In this document: one piece after another, positions 1 through 13,302 of the stretch
Layout: every line of letters starts with the position of its first letter
Numbering within the stretch: the stretch's first letter is position 1
Origin: Larimichthys crocea
Lineage: Eukaryota > Chordata > Actinopteri > Sciaenidae
Assembly (NCBI RefSeq): GCF_000972845.2
Contig: NC_040025.1
Coordinates: 17,176,126-17,240,125 of the forward strand
DNA length: 64,000 nucleotides
Direction: 5' to 3'
Notes under the pieces: generated by a model
Seen by the model: the letters and a program-made list of their open reading frames with translations, nothing else
Databases searched by the model: none
Told to the model about the DNA's origin: nothing
Made by a program: the position numbers and the translations under genes

Positions 1-1274
1 AAGAATGTCATTATTTTAAATAAAAGCACACAACGTTGCTTTCTTTGTTTTTTTTATTTTATTTTATTTTATTTTTTAACGGGTGGTTGACTTTTATGAG
101 AAGGGTGGTATACTGTGAAGCTGTGTGAATAAGTAGTTGGATATGTGTGAAGACTAACGTTAACGTTGAAACGCTGTTGTTAGGTCAGTTATTTGTAACG
201 GTAACTCTCTGTGTATCTTAGTAACGCTCAGTGTGAAACTCAACGGGTCTGGCTAACGAGCTAGCTCCGGTTAGCTGAAGTTGGTAACTTTCACACAGCA
301 GCTTTGAGTCTCGGCTTTCCGACGGCATGTAAACACAATATTTGAGCAGCACCCTACGTCAAAGTTTAATACCTTTGCCACTGTCCTGCTTGAAACACTC
401 TGTTGTTTAGCGTTAAATCAGTCACCCTGTTTTTGTTTTGTTTTAAATAGTATCACGTTCAATAAGGAAACTCCGCTGTAACTTAAACTAATCTGGACGT
501 GGCTAACTAGCTAGCTTCAGTTGGCAGCAGCTGGAAGCCTCGTTTTCCGACAACACGTAAACGCAACAGTTGAGCAGTTGATGGACCTTCGTGTATGTGG
601 GAAAAGTAGCTACAAGTTTCATTAGATATTTCTGCCAGGTGTTCAGTGGCATTTAAAAGTAAAGCACGGTGTCTCTTTTTGTTTTTTGTTACCAGTTCTG
701 TGCTTTGTTTACGCATGTGTTTAAATAACACACACCTTGATCCTGTCTTGGACCTAATTGCCTATCTAGACATAAAATTAAGACTTGTGCCTTGACTCTC
801 ATTCCTATGTCACCTGGGACCTTGAAGCAGAAGTTTTGGTTTGGTTATCTTCCTGGTTTAAAAAAAAAAAAAAAAACAATTTAAAAATAAAATACTGATG
901 CATAAGGCAGGCAGCTTTTGTCTTGTCTCACACTTTGAATACAGCACACAGCAGAAATAAACATGTTTACAACCTGGTTCAAAAATCTTTTTTTGGTCTC
1001 TAACTAATTTCACCGTTCATGACATAGGTGACGTCACACACATGCTGTCCATTCTTCATACTGGCATTGGTTATGTCTAATGTATTGACTGGACCTGGCC
1101 ATAGCAATGTAACACAGCTCTGGTCAAAATGTGTAATTTCTAAAAGTTAGTTACCATACAGATACCTGAAAGACATTGCTTATCAAGGCCTGTCACTCGA
1201 CGCAGAGTTGTCCACAAACCTGAAACAGCTCTGGTTATAATGCCACATGGTGAATTATTCTCTTTTCGTTACAG
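1..1274. other. upstream region of the makorin gene, no coding exon found
   Basis: AT-rich sequence with a T-rich stretch near 45-76 and an A-run near 860-876. It should contain the promoter and first exon of the makorin gene that follows. I looked for an ATG exon ending two bases into a codon, as the acceptor at 1274 requires, and found no convincing one. Nothing else coding is visible. Confidence 0.5.
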
Positions 1275-3693
1275 GTGTTTCATAAATGGCTCTTGCAGAT
1301 TTGGTCCAAGGTGTAACTATCGACATGAATGGCCAGGTACATCCCAGATATGTAGGTACTTTCAGAAAGGTGGATGCTGGTATGGTGAACGCTGCAGGTA
1401 AGTGTTTTTATTCCCCCACAAAAGTTGTATGTGAATGCATGAAAGAGAGGATGACCTGCAAACACATTTCCACAGCTCACTGTATGCTTTCCACCACTAG
1501 ATATCTCCATGTCCTTCAACCTGAAGCTGACGCAGCTGTTGCAGGTAGAAGAAGTTCAGTACCAACAGTCTCATCCTCCAGTGTGGCTTACGCTCCACCC
1601 GACAGAAGAGGGTCAGAGCCTGCTCTTCTGCAGGCTGAGGCGATGTCCAGGCGTGAATGCAGCAGATCACAGTTTGTGGTTAATGTCTCGAATCCTCAAC
1701 ACAACACAGGGCGCCTGGCAGCAGATATTGCTGAGGAACAATCACAAGGTATTGGATTTTTTTTCATGGGTGAAACTGTTGTGGTCTGCATTTCTCCATG
1801 CTTTATTTTATTACTTTTTTTTTTTTTCTTTTGCAGACACCGACGCTGATCTCACTGCTTCTTGGGAATCGTCACAGAGCTCAGAAGTTGCTCAAGCGTA
1901 TGCATGTGATGGAAGAAATGAGCAGGTTTGCTTAATTTTAAGTGTGACCCTTCCAGACGACATTTTATTGCCTCAAGCAAAGTAGAACTCAGGAGGTTTA
2001 TACTGATTGCAAAGTTTATGTCCAGGAGACTTCTTCCAATGAGACAATAGAGGACGGTGCTACTGCTGGTGCAGTGGCGGCCTCTGGTATTCAGGGGAAA
2101 GCAGAGGAAATGGAGTCCTTCCTTCAGAGTAAAGATGTGACCTGTGGGATCTGCATGGACAAGGTGTATGAAAAGCCGGACCCACGAAACCAACTTTTTG
2201 GAATCTTGCCAAACTGTAATCACCCCTTCTGTTTACAATGCATCATGACCTGGAGGAAAACAAAAGACCTCGGGCCGGAGGTGGTAAAGTAGGTTGCAGC
2301 AATATTTGAATATTTAACTCCATCTGACGGAGTGCCATTACAGGTTTGACTTGACGTCACTGTCCAATGATTATTACTCAGGAGCTGCCCACAGTGCAGA
2401 GTGAGGTCTGCCTTCTACGTGCCTTACAAATACTGGGTTGAAGGACCGGCAAAGGAAAGCTTAATTGCTGCCTTCAAGGAGAAATTCAGGTATGGGGCTC
2501 CCTGCTGGAGGTCTAGTGATAGAGGTCTGGTGATGAGCTTTTCTGAAACTATTAAATGTCCCCATCAATGCAGTTTAAAATAATCTTTGTACTTCAAGAA
2601 GATATACTTTATTAATCCCTCGATGGGGAAATTCTTTTCACTCTATTTTATTTTTTACATGCATTTTAACCCGGAGACACACACACATGCAGTACAAGGG
2701 CATAGACATGGAAATGTGGAGAGCAGTTGACCAGTGCCTTGCTCAAGGCCACCTCAGCAAGTCCCTATGGACTTGGCTTCTCCAGGCAATTTTTTTAAAA
2801 CTGCCTGGAGATGGAAGTCTACCCCTATTTTGCATTTGTTGGGTAAATAGTCCTGTACATAGTTTTTCAACCGTCCTTTGTCAAGTCAGGTGGGTCCTAT
2901 TGTCATTTCAGCCATATAAACCGTGCACAGTGAAACGACAATGTTTCACCAAGGACCGAGGTGCTACATGAAACAAAACATAGATTGATAGAAACTTAAT
3001 TGATCCTGAGAGAAAGCATAAGACACAGTAAACATGCATTAGACCTAGAAAGAAACTTGAATTTTAAATTAAACCTGTGCAAAGATACCAATTAAATGCA
3101 TCAAGTAAAATAGAAATATTTAAAAATAACAAATGGATAAAAACTGTTAAATTGGACTGAAAGGGGGGGGGAAAATGAGTCAGTGTTGTGATATTCAGAG
3201 TTTCTGTGAAACGCATCTGGCAATATGTATCATATTGCTACCAAAATAATATTCAGTTTCCAGAACTAAAAGGATCAAAGTTCAGGTTGGTGAAAATTAA
3301 AAAATAGCTTAACAGCTGATGCTGAATTCTTGTAATTTGTTTGAGAACTTGTGCCGCTGACCCCCTCCTCCTGTTTCTCTACAGTAAGAAAAGATGCAGT
3401 TATTATACACGATACAGACGCTGCCCCTTCAAAACGGAGTGCCTTTATCGGCATGACAAACATGCACGTCGCGGGTCATTTCCGGTAAATATAATGTTCT
3501 CTATAATTGTGTGTGTGTTGTGTTCTTCCCTTACACTTTGTTTCTCCCTCCACAGTACGATGAAGACGAATACGATGGTGTAGATCTGCTTAATCTTTTC
3601 ATAGCCATGACCCTTCTCGGCGGTGACGATGACGACGACGATGACTATGACTTGGACTTTCCTTTTTACCTGTCTGAGGCGTATGGTTTCTGA
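1275..3693 (+). CDS. mkrn4: makorin-family RING E3 ubiquitin ligase, mkrn4-like (5' exon missing)
   Basis: Makorins are RING E3 ubiquitin ligases that also bind RNA through CCCH zinc fingers. Exons read as 1275-1397, 1501-1748, 1837-1925, 1993-2288, 2382-2489, 3385-3484 and 3556-3693; phases join and leave 367 codons after the first split codon. In order: two CCCH fingers (CFINGSCRFGPRCNYRH, then CRYFQKGGCWYGERC), a low-complexity Ser/Gln linker, a makorin-type C3HC4 RING from CGICMDKVYEKP to SCPQCRVRS followed by YWVEG, a last CCCH finger (CSYYTRYRRCPFKTECLYRH), and an acidic tail with seven Asp in a row. Compared with MKRN1, the internal CCCH finger and Cys-His block before the RING are absent. 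The presence of only three fingers and the divergence suggest the fish mkrn4 branch; that paralogue assignment is inference. The initiator exon was not found. Confidence 0.85.
2590..3020. repeat. fragments of fish interspersed repeats (LINE/SINE tail-like)
   Basis: Two blocks in a makorin intron look like common teleost retroelement tails: one near 2600-2780 beginning with a 'tttattaatccctcgatggg' type sequence, and one near 2885-3020 with a 'tattgtcatttcagccatat' type sequence. Called from memory of such repeats, not from a search; family and orientation are uncertain. Confidence 0.4.
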
Positions 3694-4546
3694 GCCTTTT
3701 TGTTCTTTGTCAGTGCCTGGAACCACTGAACGGGGTCTTGCTTAGAAAAATTGGCCCCAGAAGAACACATGGCTGCATTTTTGTCCCTTCTGTCTTCATT
3801 GGATCAGTTTCGAAACACCATCTTGAGTTGCCGTGCTCAAGATCGGGGATATCAACTGTGCGCCATGGATTGCCCAGTGTGTTTTTTTAATAAGACTACA
3901 GCAGGTCATTTTACTGACCACCACTCCTTCCACCAGAGAGGAACTAACCTGTGAAATCATCTGCTACAGTCTGTTTGGAAATATGCACAATTGGCTCTCC
4001 ATGGCACATGGTTTGTTGCCCCTGCTATTGATGTAAGCATCCCAGTATAGGACAAATCTAAATCTAATGATTTTGTGGTTATCTGTGGCCTTTAGTTTGA
4101 ATTTATGTCACTGTAGTGTGGCCATTGTAATTCAAACATGTAGCAGATTAATTTTCCCTCAATTCTGACTTCTGTCCTAGCAATTTGCACCATTTCAATA
4201 TATTTTTAAAGTGTTGTGTGGATGGTAGTTTTAATTGTCTATAGTTAAAAAGATACTGTACCCCTTCCCCTTTATTGCAAATGTCCAATTTATGAAATTT
4301 CCCATTTCTGATAATACATGCCTGAAGCGATAGCCGTGAAAAGCCTTTTCCTAGTTTTGGATGCAAAAACATGTTAAGATTTTATTTCTTTTAAACAAGT
4401 TGTACTTGTACACAGAAAATAAAACATTGCTTCACACTTTGTCTCACTGAAAAGGTGTGTCGTGCTTTTGATTGACCCATTTACAGTTTAAATGGGTAAA
4501 ATAGGGGCTGGAGTTTGTTTTTTGGCTTGAACCACTGGGTGGAGGC
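3694..4546 (+). other. makorin 3' untranslated region and short intergenic space
   Basis: No coding potential between the makorin stop and the FANCE start. The stretch ends the makorin transcript at the AATAAA near 4418, leaving only about 120 bp before FANCE, so the FANCE promoter must be compact. Confidence 0.6.
4418..4423 (+). terminator. AATAAA polyadenylation signal of makorin
   Basis: A canonical hexamer about 725 bp after the makorin stop and before the FANCE start. It is the last such hexamer before the next gene. Confidence 0.6.
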
Positions 4547-7500
4547 ATGGAGCACATGTTCAAGTTAAACTCACGAAGAAGAAACGTCAACATGAACAAA
4601 ACTGGCGGGGCAGCAGCAGCAGCAGCAGCAGGTGTTGTGTTGTGTGAAACCTCACCTTGCAGTATGGACGCTCGCAGGTCTCTGTGTCGGTTTGACGGGC
4701 GCTCGAAGCTGCTGGTCCGGTCGCTTCTGTCCGGAGCCTCCGGTGCTCACCGAGCTCTGAGCGTCTTTCGCAAACAGCAGCGGGCCAACCCCGAAACGTC
4801 GCTGTGTAACTTCATTGAAACACTCTGCCAAGACGAAATAACGTGTCCGGACACTGAAGCCCAGCCACTGACGGTGTGAGTTTAAAGTACACCGCAAAAT
4901 ACACGTCAGCTATCAATAATGTTAACTTCAGCGGTTAGAGTTTACCCTACCTCAGTACAGCTTTGGGGTATTTTTACTTCAGTATACACTCTTCTACAGG
5001 AATAGTTACTACTTATTCTTAACATTAAATTGCACGGAAACGTTTAAGCTTATAAAATAATAGTGCATTGTTAAAGATTAAACCAGTGCTCCATACCATA
5101 AAATTATAATTTTTAGCTATGCATCTGTCACAAACCTGTGCCTGTGCCTCACATCCAGCTTTTCCCTCATCTGTTCTAGTAAACCCCTGGTGTGCCTGTT
5201 TCCAGCATTATTCAAACAGAACCTGCTGTCCTTCGTGTATCTGGTCTACCCAGTTCTTCCTCGCACTACTATCATCCACCTGCTCAAATGCCTCAGCCAG
5301 GACCCTCATCCGACCCCCTGGGTCAGCACTCTGGTTAGACAGCTGGAAAGAAACCTGAGGGGCCACAGAGAGGAGCCTCTGTGTACTCCACTGTGCAGCC
5401 AGAGACTCAAGGAGCTGTCACAGCGTTTGGTTGGTCTTGGTGAGACTGGAGGATGGGCCGAGTGCTTCAGCGGTCAGCATGTAGAATCTGGATCTCAGAG
5501 TGCATCTGGTTTATCAGAGCTGGGGACACAAAGAAAAAGAAAGAGCAGCTTTGTCAGTCCGAACTCAGATGGTGAGGAAACAGGACAGCAGAGTAAACGG
5601 ATAAAGATGGATGTCGGTGGTAGTGAGGGTCTCAATGCTGAAGAGCAGAGTGCAAAAGAAGAAATAACAGAAAGATTAGAAGTTGATGCTCCAGGAGAGA
5701 CTCGTGCTAAAGAAACAGCACCAGGCAGTCTGAGTGATGCCCTGCCTGAACACATAAAGGTAGAGACTTTGTCATTTATCATTCATTTTCACAATTTCAG
5801 GCAGACTTTTCAGATGATGATTAATTAACAATTTTGTGTACTAAGCATTACTTGAAATATCTTTCTGTGTTGATTTAGGTCGCTGTTTTTCAAATGAAGG
5901 AATTGCTGGAAAGTCACACCGAGGTGAGAAGAAACATTTTCTCCTAGCACCAACTGAGAGTGACATTTAATATTACTATAACCTAGTAATGACCTGCCTG
6001 CAAACTGTGTCAAGTTTTAAAGGTGTAGTGTGTAGAATTTAATGATGTAAAATTTTACACACTGGGCCTTTAAATATCTTTTTGAAAACACACTTTTATA
6101 CTATTTCCCTTTTATTAATGTTATTGTGGTTTGTTTTGTTGTATCCTGCTTTACTGTAAAGCACTTTGTAACTGTGTTTTAAAAGGTGCTATTCAAATTC
6201 ACTTTATTTATTATTATAATTATTATTGTGTGTTTGCAGTGGGATCAGAGTGCCATGGATGTGTTCAAAGTGCTGAATGAGTGTGACCTCAGCCAAGTAT
6301 GTCCTCAAAATTTAATAGCTGACCCTTTACCTCTGCATTAAGTGTTTATTGTGAACTGTATTTTATTTCAAGGTGTTGGCATTATATTGTATCCAACCCA
6401 CTGTTATGTATATGGGAAAACAAAATATTAGATACATCTTTCAGTGTGTTTTAATGTACATGCTGAGAAATTATAATTGAAGAGTTGAGTCAACATCTCA
6501 ACAAACATTAATATAAGTTTCACAAAGGAAATATAATGGAGAAACAGACAGATTATTAACTACTGCTGTACTAAGCACTGGTTAGTTTGACACAGGACAA
6601 ACACCCTTTTGACCAATCAGGAAGCTTCACTAAACCACTCATGTTATATCCGCTTTCTGTAAAAGGACTAATCCCACATCTCTACCTCTCCTGTTCAGGT
6701 GGAGGTGTTATGTAGCATGCTGAGTTTACCTGACTTACCAGAGCAGACTCTGCCTAAACTGTGCGGCAGTATTTTGGCTCCCTCTCTTGACCTCAGCTAC
6801 AGCACAGCAGCAACACTCATCAAGAGCCTCTTGCTGGAGAAGGTACATCACAGACCATGAAAAGGATGCTACATGTGTCTCTTGATACTGACAGGATATC
6901 GTTTCACTATATCTGCAGGTCCTGTCTCTGTCAGAACCGGCCTCTCGATGTCTAGTCACTGCAGTGACTTCACTGTGTAGCAGCTTTCCCAGACCAATGT
7001 GCGATGCTCTAATCGGACCAGTTATAGAGGGAAAGAACATCGGTGAGGAATAAGTTATCATTTATTAAACACTGTAGTAGAGCAGCAGCCCCGGAGCTGA
7101 CACGGATTCAGTGTCCTAGTTCAAGTACACGTAAACAAGACCAATGCTTTGATGTTATAAAGAGCTGAGCCATGACCTTGTTCCTCACCTCTCATCTGAA
7201 TTTTGGACTTTGTTTTGTTTTTAGGGAATCCACAGGCTGAGCTGCTGAACAGACTGATAGAAGGCTGCCTGGATTCCCATTACAGACTGCTGGTGCTTCA
7301 GTAAGATCATTTAAAATCATAATGTGACTCAAAGAAGCACAAAATAATTATAATGAACTCATATGGTTATTAGTTGTTTTTTTAGTTGTCATTTACCTTT
7401 TTCCTCCAGAATGACATTCAAAATAGCGTGGAGTGAGGCGCTGCTCTCAATGATCCACAGCTTGCTAGACTCCAAGGTATGCAAATGTTTATCCCTGGGA

Positions 7501-7888
7501 AAAGTAGCTGCAAGACTACATAGTCATAATATTCATTGTTATTGAACTGCCTGTCTTTTTTGTTTTTCAGCCTGACTTGAGTGAAGAACAGTTCACACAG
7601 TTCACCGAACAGCTCGTCAGCCAAAGTCCTCAGTTCACAAAGTCTGTCAAGTTTGCAAAAATGTTGCTAACAGTCCTCACCAAATATAGCACTTATGTAA
7701 GTTTCTCATTTTTTATTATGCCTATTTCTGAACAGTGGGTGAAATAATATTTGTAATCTGTATCTATTAATGTGTTTTTCCAGGTGACTGCTGCACACAA
7801 ACACTCCCTGAACAGTTGCCTGATGTTAAATGAGACGTTCCTGAAAAAGTCTCTGCAAGCTGCTTTGAAAAGAATCACACACTCGTGA
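4547..7888 (+). CDS. fance: Fanconi anaemia group E protein
   Basis: FANCE is a nuclear subunit of the Fanconi anaemia core complex that bridges FANCC to FANCD2 so that FANCD2 is monoubiquitinated at DNA crosslinks. Coding exons: 4547-4875, 5180-5759, 5879-5923, 6240-6296, 6699-6842, 6919-7042, 7225-7300, 7410-7476, 7571-7696, 7784-7888; the summed length stays in frame. The N-terminus (KLLVRSLLSGASGAHRALSV, then KPLVCLFPALFKQNLLSF) follows the human pattern of a short helical start and a KPLL block. A low-complexity charged linker in exon 2 is followed by the helical-repeat C-terminal domain ending in TFLKKSLQAALKRI. From 4547 the protein is 550 residues; a second in-frame ATG at 4664 in good context gives 511. 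Human FANCE is 536, so either start is possible. The stretch between the two ATGs encodes a poly-Ala run from a GCA repeat. Confidence 0.92.
6017..6073. mobile_element. 57-bp palindromic miniature element flanked by TTAA
   Basis: A near-perfect inverted repeat: the left arm starts aggtgtagtgtgta and the right arm ends tacacactgggcct, with a short centre and TTAA at each outer edge. It lies in a FANCE intron. TTAA flanks suggest a piggyBac-type target site; the ends resemble those of the longer element at 26121-26376. Confidence 0.55.
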
Positions 7889-7913
7889 TGTTTCATTTAA
7901 ACAAATGCGCCTT

Positions 7914-7919
7914 AATAAA
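7914..7919 (+). terminator. fance: AATAAA polyadenylation signal of fance
   Basis: A canonical hexamer only 26 bp after the stop codon, implying a very short 3' untranslated region. Confidence 0.7.
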
Positions 7920-8559
7920 CATGTTTAAATAAGTTCTTGACTTCTTGAAACTGACTCATCTCATTCCACCTGTTTGATGTAGAAAAATGTCACAATTTCC
8001 TCCTGACTCAGGTCTTACAGGAAAGTTTTCATAATGCAGACTTCAGCATAACTGACTTTTATTTACTTGAAATCTTAGAAGCAGTTCACGCTGATTCTGT
8101 TGTCATATTCATCACATATATGTGCATAGCACTGCCAACTTCATTGTATAATGATTTCATAATGGATACAATATTTAAAAACATGCATTGACGCATATAC
8201 TTAATATATTTAAGTACTGTGTGTATTTCACCCAGTTAAAAATACATAGAAATGACAAAGATAAGAAATAATGTAAAGTGCAGGGAGAGGGAGAGTTATA
8301 AAAAAACACAAAATAACTACATAAAATAATGACAAACTTGTAATAGAAAAAAACTTATGTACAGTATATAAAACATCAACAAATATAATGGCAATAACAA
8401 TACCAGGGTTATTGAGGATGTCACCTGAATATTTTAATTTTAGTGTTATAAACTTCTACGTCACCTGACCTCAGAGGGAAATTAGTTTTTCTACAGTGAT
8501 TACAGATTCAGATTTTTCATACAGAAAAGCTTGCTGCATCTTCAAATGCTGTTTGTATG

Positions 8560-8700
8560 TTAAGTCAAGTCACGTCAGCTTTATTGTCGATGCTGCCATA
8601 TGTACAGGACATACAGAGAAGTGAAACGGTGTTTCCCTCATATCCCCGGTATAACAGCAATATACATGAAATATAAAAAATATATACGGATAAGAAAAAT
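8560..8700. repeat. fish interspersed repeat, LINE/SINE tail-like
   Basis: The block around 'ctttattgtcgatgctgcca' followed by 'gtgaaacggtgtttccctc' is like a common teleost retroelement tail. Called by recognition only. Confidence 0.4.
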
Positions 8701-9144
8701 ATGGCAAATCTAAAACATATTAACAGTATAAATAGAAAGATTCAGCACTATAAACAGTGAGCTCGATAAGGCCTCTGTATAACAAATATCTCCAGATTTA
8801 TAACGAGATCTCGAGAAAATTATCTCCGGATAACAATTAGTTATTTTTGAGATAATGACATAAATAACTCCAGATCTCGAGAATCAAATTAAATGAAATG
8901 AACTTTTTATCATGAGAAAATAAAACGCTTCAGCGCATGAGCGCTCGGGGCTTCCGTAGTATTTCTCTTCTGTGGTGTGAATATATTAAATAAATTTATA
9001 TTTTTAAATCTGTAAGATTTAAAATATTTATATGTGTCCTAAAGTACCAAAGATGTTTTATAACAGTAATAATTTATTAACCTAACTACAAACTCTTGAT
9101 GACGTCGCCGCTCGGCAGCCTTTATCTTGCGTCACTTCCTGCCG

Positions 9145-9160
9145 TACTTCCTTTTTCAGC
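9145..9160 (+). promoter_or_regulatory. rpl10a: probable 5' TOP start region of rpl10a
   Basis: A pyrimidine run (cttcctttttc) lies about 30 bp before the ATG. Vertebrate ribosomal protein mRNAs begin with C followed by a pyrimidine tract (5' TOP), so transcription probably starts here. The placement is inferred from position and composition. Confidence 0.5.
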
Positions 9161-9190
9161 GTAGCGAGAGGAGAAGGACGCGCCGCTAAA

Positions 9191-11953
<2,763 letters not shown>

Positions 11954-11970
11954 ATGACAGCTTTTCTATT

Positions 11971-11976
11971 AATAAA
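11971..11976 (+). terminator. rpl10a: AATAAA polyadenylation signal of rpl10a
   Basis: A canonical hexamer 18 bp after the stop codon, fitting the short 3' untranslated regions of ribosomal protein mRNAs. Confidence 0.8.
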
Positions 11977-13302
11977 ACAGTGGAGATGATCCAACGCTGA
12001 TTGTCTCACGTGTTTTTCTTCTTGGGCAGATTGAAACTTTATTGTTCATGGACATTTCAATATTTAACTGCAACATCAACGTGTACTTGGTTATTTAAAT
12101 TATTTTGGTTCATAATTTAGTTGTATCAGTAATAAAATACTCACACATACTGTTAACCTTGCATGATACTTTTCTATAGTAATATTTAACTTGTAAAAAT
12201 GGGGAGCTCTGTTGGGTCCTGGGTCCTGGGCTGAATAAGGCTGGTGATATCCCCACCCTGCTCACGCACAATGACAACATGAATACCAAGGTGTACGAGG
12301 TCCAAATACTTAAATTTAATGGCACTGAATAACAACAAAACCCGAATCAAGAAATACTTTGGGAATCCATCATCCCTTCTCTAGTTCAGAAGCTTTTTCC
12401 ATCTGAAGGTCTTAAATGTTTATATAAATGTCACTCTTCATACAGAATTGGACTGGATATGGGTGTGAAAGGAATCAAACTTGTGCTGAACTCAGCTTTA
12501 AAAGCACTAGTTGTGTAATAGCACTACACATAATAAATAATAAGCTAAAGAAACAAACGATAAAAAAAACAAACTATAAAATAAAAATAGAAAATGAAAT
12601 ATGTACAAGTGTGACATGGTAGTGTGTCTACATTAAGATTACTTAAGATCACCATCACAAGTCTAAATTTATCGAACAAGTTTTTAGTCTTTAAACAGGC
12701 AACACAAAATATCCTCACTGAAACCTGTAGTAAGACATTCACCAAATTAAACATTTTCTCTTACTATCTGGCAAAGACAAATATATATGGCCTGCTTTTT
12801 ATATAACTCACTAAGTAATCCTAAAATTTCACTGTTTTTAAAAAAATATTAATTCAAAGGACTGAAATATCTGTCCACCAAAGCGATAAAGCCTGACAAA
12901 GGTTGCATCCAGCACTGCATTAACAGGTAGACAGAGAAGTATATATGATATTAATTTTATATATATGTGTTTATGGATTAAAGAATAAAGTAGTGAGAAT
13001 TGTATCAGGGTTTTTTGACAATATCAATCAACTCAGGGTAGCCGAATCTTAAGTGTTCAGTGTTGTCATCACTACCCATGAGTCTCTTGTGGCAGTCGTC
13101 CTGCTCTGGTGTGACTGTGGATCTCTTAATAGGATTATCTATTCTCAGTGCAGGAGAAAGGCCGAGGGAGAAACACCGACAGGAACTTCTGAGAATATGT
13201 TTGTGTTTTCAGCAGCACTGAAAGCGTTGACTGTCAAGAGAATCTGAATAATTTAATCTGGTTTTTACCTGAGTTAGGCACTTGGATTATTCTTGTGAGA
13301 AC
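11977..13302. other. intergenic, with one rpl10a exon fragment
   Basis: AT-rich sequence between rpl10a and the IRAG-family gene. Apart from the rpl10a-like fragment at 12216-12306 and probable 5' untranslated exon sequence before 13303, I see nothing coding. Confidence 0.5.
12216..12306 (+). pseudogene. fragment copy of rpl10a exon 5
   Basis: About 90 bp read in frame as [20 protein letters not shown] followed by MNTKVYEV, clearly related to exon 5 of rpl10a ([28 protein letters not shown]). Flanking exon sequence is absent and the homology stops inside the exon. It is too short to be a gene. It could be a decayed partial duplication or the remnant of a processed copy; the shared 'atgaataccaaggtg' shows it came from this fish gene. 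Confidence 0.8.

Larger units (their letters stand above)
7889..9190. other. fance 3' end, repeat remnants and rpl10a promoter region
   Basis: After the FANCE polyadenylation hexamer at 7914 the sequence is AT-rich. A retroelement-like block lies near 8560-8700, and inverted AGATCTCGAG words lie near 8805-8880. The last 250 bp turn G+C richer with several CpG and CTTCC (Ets-like) words and lead into the rpl10a start. No other gene is visible. Confidence 0.5.
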
